Assembly (NCBI RefSeq): GCF_019972295.1
Contig: NZ_BLJA01000001.1
Span: forward strand, 2,794,158-2,858,157
Source of the DNA: Geobacter sp. AOG2
GTDB lineage: Bacteria; Desulfobacterota; Desulfuromonadia; Geobacterales; Pseudopelobacteraceae
Reading direction: 5' to 3'
DNA length: 64,000 nucleotides
Both the position numbers and the translations under genes were made by a program. This document shows positions 24,493 to 35,462 of the stretch, piece by piece. Under the pieces are notes generated by a model. It saw nothing but the letters and a program-made list of their open reading frames with translations. It searched no databases and was not told the DNA's origin. The first letter of the stretch is position 1. Every line of letters starts with the position of its first letter.

Positions 24493-26118
24493 TCATTTAT
24501 AGCGATAAATGACGTACCCTCCAATATCCTGAATATAGTTTCTGGCGAAGACCTCGATCCCGTATTCGGGGTTGACCGGCGTTCCTCCCAGCGGGCTGAG
24601 AAGCTCCATCAATTCCTCTCGGCGGGACAGGACCGATTTGGTGTCGATCAAGAGGAACTTCGCTCCATTTTTCCTGCCGTAGTCGACCACTTCCCTCACC
24701 CCACCCTTCGGAAGGCCGAGCACCGGGCGATCGGCAAAGTAGCCAACCAACCCCCAACGGGTCATGATGATGTCGCGAGGCTGAGAACTACTCTTTATGA
24801 TCTCGCCGGCTCCCTTGAAGATAGCCTCGGTTTCCACCGCTTCGTGCACGAGCCCCGGCATCTGATAGCTGGCATCGGCAACCCTGTAGGATGTGAGCGC
24901 CATATATGCGACCGGCACCAGCAGAATGCCCGACAAAAGGACCTCCAGGAATCGTGGCCTTAGTGCCGGGAACTTCCCGGCAACCCACATTCCACCGAGC
25001 AGCAGCGTATCGAGGCAGAAGGCGAAACAGATAAAAGTCAGCGCGAACAACGGATAGATATAAGAATGGGTCTTGGGTAAATTTACCACCAATGTCGGCG
25101 CGATAACCGCTACCAAGGCCAAAAGCAGAAGTGTATTGCGCCATGGACTTTTCCACGCCAACAACAGGAAACCGAGCAACGTGGCGACATTCATCCAGGC
25201 AGGAAAGGTGCCGACATATACCCTTGCGAACCCCTTGATATTTTCTCGTATCGCCGCTGCGAACACCGGCAACGTCCTATAGGATTCTTTCCACGCGGAT
25301 AAACCCGTTGCCGCATTTTGTTGCAATCCCCCTTTGGCATTAAGCGTCAGCACGGCATCCGCGCTTTTTACCTGCGTAGCAGTCAGGGCGGACAACGTCC
25401 ACCCCCCTAACGTAAGGCGCAGGGTCACCAGGTAGGGACCGGCTATCAGCAAAAAACCGATCAGGAAAAAAACGGGCAGTGCCAGGTTTTTCCTCTTGAA
25501 GCCGTATGTACCGACAAGGAGCGTCAAACAGAAAAGCAAGCCATAACCGAACCCGACTATCCCTTCCGGTCGTGCCAGAAAGGATAGTGCCATAAATACT
25601 CCAGAGCAGAAAAACCATCTCCGCTCTCTCTTTACCAATCCAAAATGAAGGAGTGCCATGCCGTAAAGAAGATAGCAAAGGTAACTCGACTGGCTCAAAG
25701 GGGAGGTGGAAAAGAAGAGACTGAAGGAAAAGAAAGCCCAAAGCAGGCAAGCCGCAAGAGCTCCGACCCGTGACAGGTAAATTCGCGCTATATAATAAAG
25801 GGGGAGGACAATCATGGCATCCATAAAGATGGAGGCAAGGCGTGCGGCATATTCCAACCCGACGGGAAGCACGGCAAACAATGCGATCACTATCGGGTAA
25901 CCCGGCGGTCTTCCCGCGACACTTGGAATGTTCAGGGAAAGGAAGCTCTTTGCCGTATCCATATATCCAACGGCGTCCTGTTCATGAATCATCATCGGAT
26001 AATGGTATTTCGACAGGAAGTGATATCTCAAGGCGAATGCCAGGAGGAACAGCGTAACCGGCAGAACATATTCGAATTTAACGGTTCCCATTATTTTAGA
26101 AAAACCGGTTCGCTGCAT
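24493..26118 (-). CDS. GT-C-fold (PMT/ArnT-like) membrane glycosyltransferase, 541 aa
   Basis: ATG at 26118 after GGGGGAGATG. The chain has about 10-11 membrane segments. The first outer loop contains MMIHEQDAVGYMDTAKSFLS, with the acidic residues typical of GT-C enzymes that use polyprenyl-phosphate sugars, and SVAGRPPGYPIVIAL matches the GRPPGYP element of the ArnT/PMT group. The C-terminal 130 residues are a soluble domain. It would move a sugar from a lipid carrier onto an envelope acceptor (protein, lipid A or polymer). No partner genes are adjacent. Promoter module E lies upstream. Confidence 0.75.
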   Translation of the reverse strand: MQRTGFSKIMGTVKFEYVLPVTLFLLAFALRYHFLSKYHYPMMIHEQDAVGYMDTAKSFLSLNIPSVAGRPPGYPIVIALFAVLPVGLEYAARLASIFMDAMIVLPLYYIARIYLSRVGALAACLLWAFFSFSLFFSTSPLSQSSYLCYLLYGMALLHFGLVKRERRWFFCSGVFMALSFLARPEGIVGFGYGLLFCLTLLVGTYGFKRKNLALPVFFLIGFLLIAGPYLVTLRLTLGGWTLSALTATQVKSADAVLTLNAKGGLQQNAATGLSAWKESYRTLPVFAAAIRENIKGFARVYVGTFPAWMNVATLLGFLLLAWKSPWRNTLLLLALVAVIAPTLVVNLPKTHSYIYPLFALTFICFAFCLDTLLLGGMWVAGKFPALRPRFLEVLLSGILLVPVAYMALTSYRVADASYQMPGLVHEAVETEAIFKGAGEIIKSSSQPRDIIMTRWGLVGYFADRPVLGLPKGGVREVVDYGRKNGAKFLLIDTKSVLSRREELMELLSPLGGTPVNPEYGIEVFARNYIQDIGGYVIYRYK

Positions 26119-26268
26119 CCCATCTCCCCCAAAACGCGCCGAAGAATTGTCGTTACGTACATATACCCCGGTTCAGCAACACAGGGGCCTGGAATCACCT
26201 TGCCTCAATATCACAACTCCCCTTCCCGTTAAAGAAAATTACATCATTGCCGGAAGAGCGGGAGTTCC

Positions 26269-26325
26269 CTTTCTCCGCCTCGCAGACCTGATTTCACCGC
26301 GAAATCAGAGTGTTAAAAATGAACA
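26269..26325 (-). promoter_or_regulatory. Repeated promoter module E (variant)
   Basis: Dyad shortened to TGTTCA-TTT-TTAACA (26325-26311); GTGAAA (26297-26292), 17 bp, AGAAAG (26274-26269) on the minus strand. The terminator block is intact upstream (26372-26396). Transcription would begin about 145 nt before the GT-C gene. Confidence 0.5.
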
Positions 26326-26371
26326 TGCCAAAGAGCAATCCGGCCACCCCCCTGTTTTCACATGAACAAAA

Positions 26372-26396
26372 GGCACCCGGAACCTGCCCGGATGCC
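26372..26396 (-). terminator. Intrinsic terminator downstream of the Gly/His-rich lipoprotein gene
   Basis: GGCATCCGGG...CCGGGTGCC hairpin, with TTTTGTT on the minus strand; repeated family. Confidence 0.7.
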
Positions 26397-26517
26397 CTCC
26401 TTTGTGTCGATTCAGAAAAATTGCGCGGCTACGCGAAAGCCGCCCGTGGAGGAAATACGGAAACAAATGATCCTGATCTCCGCCTCGCAAGGCTTCGCGC
26501 TGCCCGGCGCCCCTCTC

Positions 26518-26543
26518 CTACCGCCTACCGCCTACCGCCTGCC
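26518..26543. repeat. 7-bp tandem repeat at a stop codon
   Basis: About three copies of CTACCGC followed by a CTGCCGC variant. On the minus strand these read GCGGTAG and include the TAG stop of the lipoprotein gene. Confidence 0.6.
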
Positions 26544-26837
26544 GCCACTGAAGCCCCTGCCGTGGTAACCGCCGCCATGATAACCGCCGTCGCGGGCACC
26601 GTCCCTGTCGTGGTAGCCGCGCCCGCCGTCCGGAGCGCCTCTCCCATGGAAGCCGCCTCCGCCGTGCCCGCCGTGGCCGATGAACACGTAATCGGTGCCC
26701 CAATAGGCGTAGGGGTACGGGCCGTAGTAGTAGTCATAGGTGCGATAGGGTGGATAATAACCGTCGTCGTAGACCGGGACGGCAATACAGCCCGCCGTCA
26801 GAAGTGAAATCGCCATCAGAAGAAGAAGTTTTTTCAT
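26532..26837 (-). CDS. Tyr/Gly/His-rich small lipoprotein, 101 aa
   Basis: ATG at 26837 after AGAAGGAGGTGCC. Lipobox SLLTAGC (Cys17). The mature chain is Tyr/Pro-rich (YDDGYYPPYRTYDYYYGPY) and then Gly/His/Arg-rich (GHGGHGGGGFHGRGAPDGGR, DGGYHGGGYHGRGFSGGRR). The His/Gly tail could bind metals or polymers; no family is recognised beyond general Gly-rich surface lipoproteins. The stop codon lies in a 7-bp tandem repeat (26518-26543), so slippage could alter the C-terminus. Confidence 0.7.
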   Translation of the reverse strand: MKKLLLLMAISLLTAGCIAVPVYDDGYYPPYRTYDYYYGPYPYAYWGTDYVFIGHGGHGGGGFHGRGAPDGGRGYHDRDGARDGGYHGGGYHGRGFSGGRR

Positions 26838-26931
26838 GTGGCACCTCCTTCGATGCCCATATGTCTCTCTGCTGAGTTAGACGTTCGATACGGCTGTTTC
26901 GTTACAAGGATTCGCCGGAGGGAAAAAAACA

Positions 26932-26956
26932 GGGGCCGGACAATCCGCCCGGCCCC
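26932..26956 (-). terminator. Intrinsic terminator of the bacteriohemerythrin gene
   Basis: GGGGCCGGGCGGA / TCCGGCCCC hairpin then TGTTTTTTT on the minus strand. Confidence 0.85.
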
Positions 26957-27002
26957 GCATTAAGGGTATGTTCGCAAACCGTCCCACGGAAGCGCCGAAA
27001 GA

Positions 27003-27410
27003 TTACGCGACCCCTTTGCCGTTGAGGAACGGGCCGTATTTTTTGTCTTCACCCTGGATGTGGTTGACGAGCCAATCCTTGAGGAAGGTCATCACCGCCA
27101 TGCTCAGGGCCGATTTGGTGGCCTGATACTGTTTCTGCAAATCCAGGACCTGCTTGGTGAGCTTGTCGTGCTCGGCCTTGTGCTTGGCCAGGTCGGGATA
27201 GCCGTTTTGCTGCATCAGTTTTTCCTCGTCCGCAAAATGCGAGGCGGTATAGGTGATCAGGGAATTGAGGATCGGCCCCAGGACTTCGCTCCCCTTGCCC
27301 ACCTTCATGGCGTCGTGCAACTGGTTGACCATGACGACCAGTTGTTTGTGCTGTTCGTCAAACTGTTTGACATTGACGCTGAACGCCGAACTCCAGATCA
27401 TGATTGCCAT
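27003..27410 (-). CDS. Bacteriohemerythrin, 135 aa
   Basis: ATG at 27410 (MAIMIWSSAFSV) after GGAGGCAACAGGT. All hemerythrin iron ligands are present at canonical spacing: His21, His58 and Glu62 (HFADEE), His77 and His81 (HKAEH), His117 and Asp122 (HIQGED). The protein carries a di-iron centre that binds O2 reversibly and serves as oxygen store, buffer or sensor in microaerobic and anaerobic bacteria. Stand-alone domain without fused signalling module; monocistronic. Confidence 0.93.
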   Translation of the reverse strand: MAIMIWSSAFSVNVKQFDEQHKQLVVMVNQLHDAMKVGKGSEVLGPILNSLITYTASHFADEEKLMQQNGYPDLAKHKAEHDKLTKQVLDLQKQYQATKSALSMAVMTFLKDWLVNHIQGEDKKYGPFLNGKGVA

Positions 27411-27599
27411 ACCTGTTGCCTCCGTATTCATAAAAAGTTTGGCCACACACATGTGAACAGCCTTATTAAATTATTTATATAACGAATTAACCATTAGCCG
27501 TCAATTATAATCTTATTGATCTTGTTGCCGGGACGTGAAAATTATAGCGGCAAAACCGGCGAGAGCCATGGGCCGGGACGTGAAAACCGGGTGGGGGTC

Positions 27600-27626
27600 G
27601 AGCGGAGGGCGGAGGGCGGAGGGCGG
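27600..27626. repeat. Short CGGAGGG tandem repeat
   Basis: Three to four copies of a 7-bp CGGAGGG unit in the gap between the DUF4197 and bacteriohemerythrin genes. Nothing else in this gap apart from two CCGGGACGTGAAAA words and the terminator at 27654. Confidence 0.5.
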
Positions 27627-27653
27627 CCGGACCCGCTCCCCGAAAACGGCAAA

Positions 27654-27671
27654 GGCGGCCCATCGGCCGCC
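27654..27671 (-). terminator. Intrinsic terminator of the DUF4197 gene
   Basis: GGCGGCC-GATG-GGCCGCC hairpin followed by TTTGCCGTTTT on the minus strand. The stem is nearly identical to the terminator at 856-877. Confidence 0.7.
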
Positions 27672-27736
27672 CTGGTTGTAGCTTGATGCATCCTGTCGCG
27701 GGCATTCCGCGGGGTGCGGTCATCCGCCCCCCCGCC

Positions 27737-28477
27737 CTATCTCCCGAACACCTTCCTGAGCAACTCCGTCCCCCGGGCCGCCGGGTCGGTCCTGATCTTC
27801 TTCTCCTCCTCGCCGAGCATGGTGAAGAGGCCGTCCACCGCCTTGGAGGCGACATAATGGTCCAGGTCGAACCCGCCGACGCTCGCCCCGGCAAAGGGGA
27901 TGGACTCCACCTTGCCCATCATCTCCTTGTAACGGCGGGCCACGCCCACGTCCTGCATGCTCGACGCGACCACCGGCTTGAACGCGGCATAGATCCGGTC
28001 GCCGGTCTTCCGCCGGAAATAGTCGGTCGCCGAGGTGTCGCCCCCCTGGAGGATCTTCCGGGCGTCGTCGAAGGTCATCTCCCTGAGCGCCGAGACGAAA
28101 TACTCCGTGGCCTTGGGCGCCGCCTTTTCCGCGGCCCGGTTCATGCTGAGGACGAAATCGTCCACCTGGTCCTGAAAGCCGAACCTGCCCAAAAGATCGG
28201 CCACGTTGCGGATCTTCTCCGGCATGAGGATCTTGATCGCCGCGTTGGCAAAGTAGCCGTCCCGCTGCCCCACCGCCGTGACCGCCCTGGTGGTGCCGGT
28301 GGCCAGCGCCTCCTTGAGGCCTTTCACGATGGTGGAATCGTCCAGGCTGTCGCCGGAGGAGCCGGAAAGCCCCAGCCCCCTGGTGATATCGTCGAAGAAA
28401 CCGGCATGGGCGGCCGGAGGGGCCGCTGCGAGAAGCAGCAGGGCCAGGCATAGTGCGGGTGCATGACGGCGTTTCAT
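27737..28477 (-). CDS. DUF4197 secreted protein, 246 aa
   Basis: ATG at 28477 after CAGGGAGGCGCC. Signal peptide ends AHA near residue 23. The rest follows the DUF4197 family: [90 protein letters not shown] and [18 protein letters not shown]. All-helical, periplasmic by its signal peptide. Function of the family is unknown. Confidence 0.85.
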   Translation of the reverse strand: MKRRHAPALCLALLLLAAAPPAAHAGFFDDITRGLGLSGSSGDSLDDSTIVKGLKEALATGTTRAVTAVGQRDGYFANAAIKILMPEKIRNVADLLGRFGFQDQVDDFVLSMNRAAEKAAPKATEYFVSALREMTFDDARKILQGGDTSATDYFRRKTGDRIYAAFKPVVASSMQDVGVARRYKEMMGKVESIPFAGASVGGFDLDHYVASKAVDGLFTMLGEEEKKIRTDPAARGTELLRKVFGR

Positions 28478-28609
28478 GGCGCCTCCCTGGTTGGTTTTCG
28501 ATCTCGAACGCTGGGTCTGAACAATTGTACCATCAACCCGCGACTTTCCCACTAAAAGCACACTATTCCCCAGCCCCGGCCCCAAACCGCAACGGACGGC
28601 CCCTCCCCA

Positions 28610-29299
28610 TCACCCCTGTGCGTAGCCGACGATGCTCTCCACATGGATGGCGGTCGTGTTCAGGAACGGGAGGCCCGACGGGCTTTCCTCCAGGATCAGG
28701 GGCAATTCGGTGCAGCCCAGGATCACCCCGTCGATCCCCTCCCGGGCGGCCAGGCGTTCGATCACCGCCAGGAGCCCCTGACGGGTCTCGTCCCGGATGA
28801 CCCCCAACTCTATCTCGGTCATCAGCTTTCCGTGGATGTACTCCTGATCCGCCGCCGGAGGCACCACCACCGAGATCCCCCGGGCCGAAAACACCGGGGC
28901 GAAGAAATTGGCCTGCATGGTGAACTGCGTCCCCAGGAGGCCGACCTTTCCCAGCCCCAGCTCCCGCGCCTTGTCGAGGGTCGCGGCGACGATGCTCAGC
29001 AGGGGGATGGGGGATTGCGCCCGGACCCGGTCGAAAACCACATGGGGGGTGTTGGCCGAGATCGCGGCGAAATCAGCGCCGGCCCGGTGCAACGCCCCGA
29101 TCCGCGCCGCCAGGAGGGCGGTGAGGGCGTCCCATTCCTGCCGGGCAACCAGGCCGAGCACCTCCTCCATATCCACACTGTAGATGACGATCTCCGGGGC
29201 CGCCAGACTCCCCTCCCGCCTGAACGCCTCGATGATCCGCTTATAGTAGTCAACGGTCGATTCCGGGCCGAGACCGCCGATAATGCCGATTCTTTTCAT
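28610..29299 (-). CDS. Aspartate/glutamate racemase family protein, 229 aa
   Basis: ATG at 29299 (MKRIGIIGGLGPEST) after GAGGGAAACGCC. The fold markers are the GGLGPEST loop and GCTELPLIL with catalytic Cys196. The first catalytic cysteine, normally in a CNT motif, is Ala82 here (SANTPH), so a standard two-base racemisation is not possible. E. coli YgeA shows that one-base variants with a non-Cys at this place can act on selected amino acids. Either a one-sided racemase, an isomerase or a hydrolase of the superfamily. Monocistronic. Confidence 0.8.
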   Translation of the reverse strand: MKRIGIIGGLGPESTVDYYKRIIEAFRREGSLAAPEIVIYSVDMEEVLGLVARQEWDALTALLAARIGALHRAGADFAAISANTPHVVFDRVRAQSPIPLLSIVAATLDKARELGLGKVGLLGTQFTMQANFFAPVFSARGISVVVPPAADQEYIHGKLMTEIELGVIRDETRQGLLAVIERLAAREGIDGVILGCTELPLILEESPSGLPFLNTTAIHVESIVGYAQG

Positions 29300-29704
29300 G
29301 GCGTTTCCCTCATCGTTCATTAAAATTCATGCAGGCGGACGAGCCGACGCTACCCATCTCGTCCGCGCACCGTCCCGAACCCGCCCCTGACGAATATACA
29401 CGCTCCGTTCACACGCCACTCAAAAAAATTCAGGGAACCGGTGTTTTTCCCTTGACACCCCCTCTGCCGAAAAACGTGGCAATGTAACAGGACCGTCACA
29501 AATTCAGCATCTTATCGCACTACTCCCCAAGTTTTTCCACAGCCATCTGGGGAAAGCCTTTCCACCGGCCCCGGCGCCGAAAAATCCGTCCGAGGAACGG
29601 CGCCAAGGCCCCCACCCCGGCAAATATGCAAAAAACCGAATTAAATAAGAACCATGGACCTTGTTTTGCCCCATGAAAAGGATGTTTATGTCGTAACTCC
29701 GGTA
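29300..29704. other. Intergenic stretch without a recognised gene
   Basis: About 400 bp between the racemase start and the solitary dyad at 29705. No supported gene or RNA is seen; a TTGACA at 29452 lacks a matching -10. Confidence 0.35.
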
Positions 29705-29721
29705 TGTTAAAAAAATTAACA
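29705..29721. promoter_or_regulatory. Solitary TGTTAA-N5-TTAACA dyad (H)
   Basis: TGTTAAAAAAATTAACA, identical to the dyad of module B, but I see no TTGAAA-N17 promoter at the expected distance on either strand. The word TGGCACAAA that also flanks module F occurs 25 bp away. Confidence 0.5.
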
Positions 29722-29829
29722 CTACCCGGAGCGTGATAAAAAATGTGGCACAAACCGGTCATCGCAGGGAACAATCCGAAGGGGCTCGCCCGGGGTAGCA
29801 GATGAGTCGCAGCCGAGGAGGGAATGATG

Positions 29830-30021
29830 GGCTGATGGACTGATGGGTTGATGGGACTTATAGGACCAATAGGAATTATGGGACTGAAGTCCCATTTGTC
29901 CCATTTGTCCCATTTGTCCCATTTGTCCCATTGGTCCCATTGGTCCCATTGGTCCCATTGGTCCCATTGGTCCCATTGGTCCCATTGGTCCCATTGGTCC
30001 CATTGGTCCCATTGGTCCCAT
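29830..30021. repeat. 9-bp minisatellite (TCCCATTTG/TCCCATTGG) with inverted arm
   Basis: From 29890 to 30021 about 14 units of 9 bp run in phase: first TCCCATTTG, then TCCCATTGG. The preceding 29830-29889 contains ATGGGACTTATAGGACCAAT-type sequence, i.e. units in the opposite sense, so the region can fold into a long hairpin. On the minus strand it would translate to a Gly-Pro-Met repeat, which I do not regard as a gene. Confidence 0.85.
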
Positions 30022-30148
30022 CTTTCCTATCATTCCTACTACCCATCATCCCCATTTTCTGTATCAAAATGACACAAAAAACGCCGTCTGATCCCGGCCC
30101 AAACGTTTTTTCCCATTGAAAACAGCATGATACACATGGCACAAATAA

Positions 30149-30206
30149 TGTTAATTTTTTTAACATATTGAAATTGCATTGTAATTTTTATTTCGTTGTG
30201 TAGAAT
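30149..30206 (+). promoter_or_regulatory. Repeated promoter module F (plus strand)
   Basis: Dyad TGTTAATTTTTTTAACA (30149-30165), 13 bp, TTGTAA (30179-30184), 16 bp, TAGAAT (30201-30206). It drives the hybrid kinase at 30315 with a leader of about 100 nt. Upstream at 30074-30109 an AAAAAACG...CGTTTTTT palindrome takes the place of the usual terminator. Confidence 0.6.
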
Positions 30207-30314
30207 TATTATATACGTTTATGTATTTTAATACTTAGTGAGCCCCCAAGGAGAGTCGGAGCCGCACGAAGGCATCATCACGTTCCGCCACCTGTCCCGC
30301 ACGGAGAGCATGGA

Positions 30315-32654
<2,340 letters not shown>

Positions 32655-32714
32655 CCGCGGAAAGCGATTGCAGTTCCCCGATCACCTGTAGTACCATAAC
32701 CGCCGCTCCACGAG

Positions 32715-35447
32715 ATGGATACCACCACACGGAAGCGGGCGCCTATCCGGCCTACGGGGCGCCTGCCCGGGAAACAGCGGCGCCCTTTGCATAAAACCCC
32801 ACACACCGCACATCCGAGAGACCCGTCCCCCGCCACCTCCCTGAAAACCGCGCTCGACCTGTACTCCTCCGGGAGGTTCGGAGACGCCCTGGCGATGGTC
32901 CAGGGCCTGCTCGACGGCCAACCCCGGAATATCATGGCCCTGAACATAGCGGCTGCATGCTCGCGCTGCCTGGGTAAGGCGGAGGACGCCGAAGGCTACT
33001 GGCTGAAAGCGGTGGAGTTCAAGCCCGACTATGCCGAGGTGCACAACAACCTGGGGGTCCTGTACCAGGAACAGAAGCGCCTGGACGAGGCTGAAACCCG
33101 CCACCGGCGCGCCATCGCCATCCGTCCCGACTATCTGGAGGCATACAACAACCTGGGGAGCCTGCTTCAGGGGCGGGAACGTTTCGACGAGGCCGAGACC
33201 TGCTACCGGCGGGCGCTGGCAATCAGCCCGGAGCGCGCGGAGGTGCACAACAACCTGGCCAACCTGCTCCAGGGGCGGGGGCGCTTCGACGAGGCCGAGA
33301 CCTGCTACCGGCAGGCGCTGGCCCTCCGCCCGGACTATGCCGAGGCGCACTACAACCTGGGCAACCTGTTCAAGGAGATGCAGCGCTTCGGCGAGGCCGA
33401 GGCGTGCTACCGGCAGGCGCTGGCCGTCCGCCCGGATTACGCCGAGGCGTATTACAACCTGGGCGTCCTCCTCCAGGGACAGCAACGCTTCGACGAGGCT
33501 GAGGCCTGCTGCCGCCGGGCCATCGCCCTGCGCCCGGACTACGCCGAGGCATACAACCATCTTGGCGGCCTGTTCCGGGAAGCGCAGCGCTTCGGCGAGG
33601 CCGAGGCGTGCTACCGGCAGGCGGCGGCCGTCCGCCCGGATTACGCCGAGGCGCACCACAACCTGGGCGTCCTCCTCCAGGGGCAGAAACGCTCCGGCGA
33701 GGCCGAGGCCTGCTACCGGCAAGCGCTGGCCTGCCGTCCCGGGTACCTCGACCCCTGCTACAACCTGGGGGTGCTGCTCCAGGGGCAGGGGCGCTTCGGC
33801 GAGGCCGGTGAGTGCTACCGCCGGGCGCTCGCCATCGACCCCGGGTGCGCGGAGGCGCATTACAACCTGGGCATCCTGCACACGGAACTGCATGACGCCG
33901 CCGAGGCCTGCGCCTGTTACCGGCGGGCGCTGGCCGTCCGCCCCGACTATGCGGAGGCGCACTACAACCTGGGGGGCCTGCTCAAGGAATTGGGACGCCC
34001 CGACGAGGCCGAGGCGTGTTACCGGCAGGCGCTGGCCGCCCGCCCCGTCCATGCGGAGACGCACAACAATCTGGGGATACTGCTCCAGGGGCAGGGACGC
34101 CTCGACGAGGCCTTCGCCTGCTACCGGCAGGCGCTGGCCGTCAGCCCCGGCAATGTGGAGGCCTATTACAACCTGGGCAACCTGTTTAAGGAACAAAAGC
34201 GCCCGGACGACGCGGAAGCCTGCTACCGGCGGGCCATCGCCCTGCGCCCGGAGTTTGCGGAGGCACACTACAATCTGGGGGTGACGCTCCAGGAACGGGA
34301 TCGCTTCGACGAGGCCTGCGCCTGCTTCCGGCGGGCCATCGCCCTGCGCCCCGAGTACGCGGAGGCGCATTACAACCTGGGGGTCCTGCTCAGGGAATTG
34401 AGATGCTTCGACGAGGCCGAGGCCTGCTACCGGCGGGCCTTCGCCCTGCACCCCGGTTACACGGAGGCGCGCTGGAACCTGGGCCTGATGCTGCTCTTCC
34501 TGGGGCGCTTCGACGAGGGGTGGCCGCTCTACGAAACGCGCCACGACAAGGATTGGCGGCAAGCGCCGTGCACGGCGCCCGACCTGCCCTGCCCCCCCTG
34601 GTCGGGCGAGGACCTGCGCGGCAAGTCGATCCTCGTCTGGCCGGAGCAGGGGTTCGGCGACGAGATCCAGTTTATCCGGTATCTGGCGCGCTTGAAGGCG
34701 CGCGGCGCCGCCCGCGTCACCCTGGTCTGCAAGGCTCCCCTGAAAACGCTCTTCCTCCATGCCGTCCCAACGGCCGATCAGATCCTCTCGCTGCCCGAGG
34801 CCGGACGGCCCGCGGGCTACGATTTCTGGACGAGTCTGCTCAGCATCCCACTCCACGAACGGACGACGCTGGACACCATTCCAGCGGACCTGCCTTACCT
34901 CGCCGCGGACGGCGACCGGGCCGGGCACTGGAAAAAACGGCTTCCCGATGCGGGATGCAAGGTGGGGCTGGTGTGGAAAGGCGCCGCCGGGCACAAGAAC
35001 GACGCCAACCGGTCGCTGCCGGGGCTCGCCGCCCTCGCACCCCTCTGGTCGGTCGCCGGGGTCGGCTTCGTCAGCCTGCAAAAGGAGATGGGTGAGGAAG
35101 AGGCCGCCGCGCCGCCGCCCGGACAGCCGATCGTCCCCCTCGGCGCGGACATCCGGGACTTCGCGGATACGGCGGCCATCATCGCGAACCTGGACCTGGT
35201 GATCTGCGTGGATACCGCCATTGCCCATCTGGCCGGTGCGCTCGGCACGCCGTGCTGGGTGATGCTGCCCTTTATCGGTACGGACTGGCGCTGGATGGAC
35301 CACCGTGAGGACTCGCCCTGGTATCCGGGTGTGATGCGCCTGTTCCGCCAGGCCGGGCCCGGCGCCTGGGACCCTGTGGTGGAACAGGTGAAAAACGCGC
35401 TGCTGCGGTTCGTCGCCGCCCAGGCCGCGCCGAACCCGCCGCAGTAA
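32715..35447 (+). CDS. TPR-repeat protein fused to a glycosyltransferase-like domain, 910 aa
   Basis: About 15-17 tandem TPR units of 34 residues (AEAHYNLGVLLQ...DEAEACYRRALALRPDY) fill residues 40-590; at DNA level they form a 102-bp repeat. After the last unit and the GWPLYETRH linker comes a domain of about 290 residues like those of TPR-linked glycosyltransferases of the GT-9/GT-41 type: GKSILVWPEQGFGDEIQFIR, VGLVWKGAAGHKNDANRSLP, SLQKEMG, LDLVICVDTAIAHLAGALGT, PCWVMLP and DWRWMDHREDSPWYP. It probably adds sugar to a protein or polymer bound by the TPR superhelix. Adjacent to the hybrid kinase with a 60-bp gap. Confidence 0.85.
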   Translation: MDTTTRKRAPIRPTGRLPGKQRRPLHKTPHTAHPRDPSPATSLKTALDLYSSGRFGDALAMVQGLLDGQPRNIMALNIAAACSRCLGKAEDAEGYWLKAVEFKPDYAEVHNNLGVLYQEQKRLDEAETRHRRAIAIRPDYLEAYNNLGSLLQGRERFDEAETCYRRALAISPERAEVHNNLANLLQGRGRFDEAETCYRQALALRPDYAEAHYNLGNLFKEMQRFGEAEACYRQALAVRPDYAEAYYNLGVLLQGQQRFDEAEACCRRAIALRPDYAEAYNHLGGLFREAQRFGEAEACYRQAAAVRPDYAEAHHNLGVLLQGQKRSGEAEACYRQALACRPGYLDPCYNLGVLLQGQGRFGEAGECYRRALAIDPGCAEAHYNLGILHTELHDAAEACACYRRALAVRPDYAEAHYNLGGLLKELGRPDEAEACYRQALAARPVHAETHNNLGILLQGQGRLDEAFACYRQALAVSPGNVEAYYNLGNLFKEQKRPDDAEACYRRAIALRPEFAEAHYNLGVTLQERDRFDEACACFRRAIALRPEYAEAHYNLGVLLRELRCFDEAEACYRRAFALHPGYTEARWNLGLMLLFLGRFDEGWPLYETRHDKDWRQAPCTAPDLPCPPWSGEDLRGKSILVWPEQGFGDEIQFIRYLARLKARGAARVTLVCKAPLKTLFLHAVPTADQILSLPEAGRPAGYDFWTSLLSIPLHERTTLDTIPADLPYLAADGDRAGHWKKRLPDAGCKVGLVWKGAAGHKNDANRSLPGLAALAPLWSVAGVGFVSLQKEMGEEEAAAPPPGQPIVPLGADIRDFADTAAIIANLDLVICVDTAIAHLAGALGTPCWVMLPFIGTDWRWMDHREDSPWYPGVMRLFRQAGPGAWDPVVEQVKNALLRFVAAQAAPNPPQ

Positions 35448-35462
35448 ACCGCACGCCCCCTG

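Noticed and set aside
29448-29480. TTGACA promoter in the gap upstream of module F
   Set aside because: No acceptable -10 at 16-18 bp and no gene follows within reach.
29890-30021. Possible CRISPR array
   Set aside because: Units are 9 bp with no unique spacers; it is a minisatellite.
29722-30033. Collagen-like (Gly-Pro-Met)n frame on the minus strand
   Set aside because: It arises from the 9-bp minisatellite; no signal peptide, no ribosome site, and similar arrays elsewhere do not keep a frame.
32682-35303. 873-aa minus-strand open frame across the TPR gene
   Set aside because: It is the mirror of the repeated, GC-rich TPR coding DNA; the translation is a Val/Gly/Leu-rich repeat without a family, and the plus frame has clear TPR and GT motifs.
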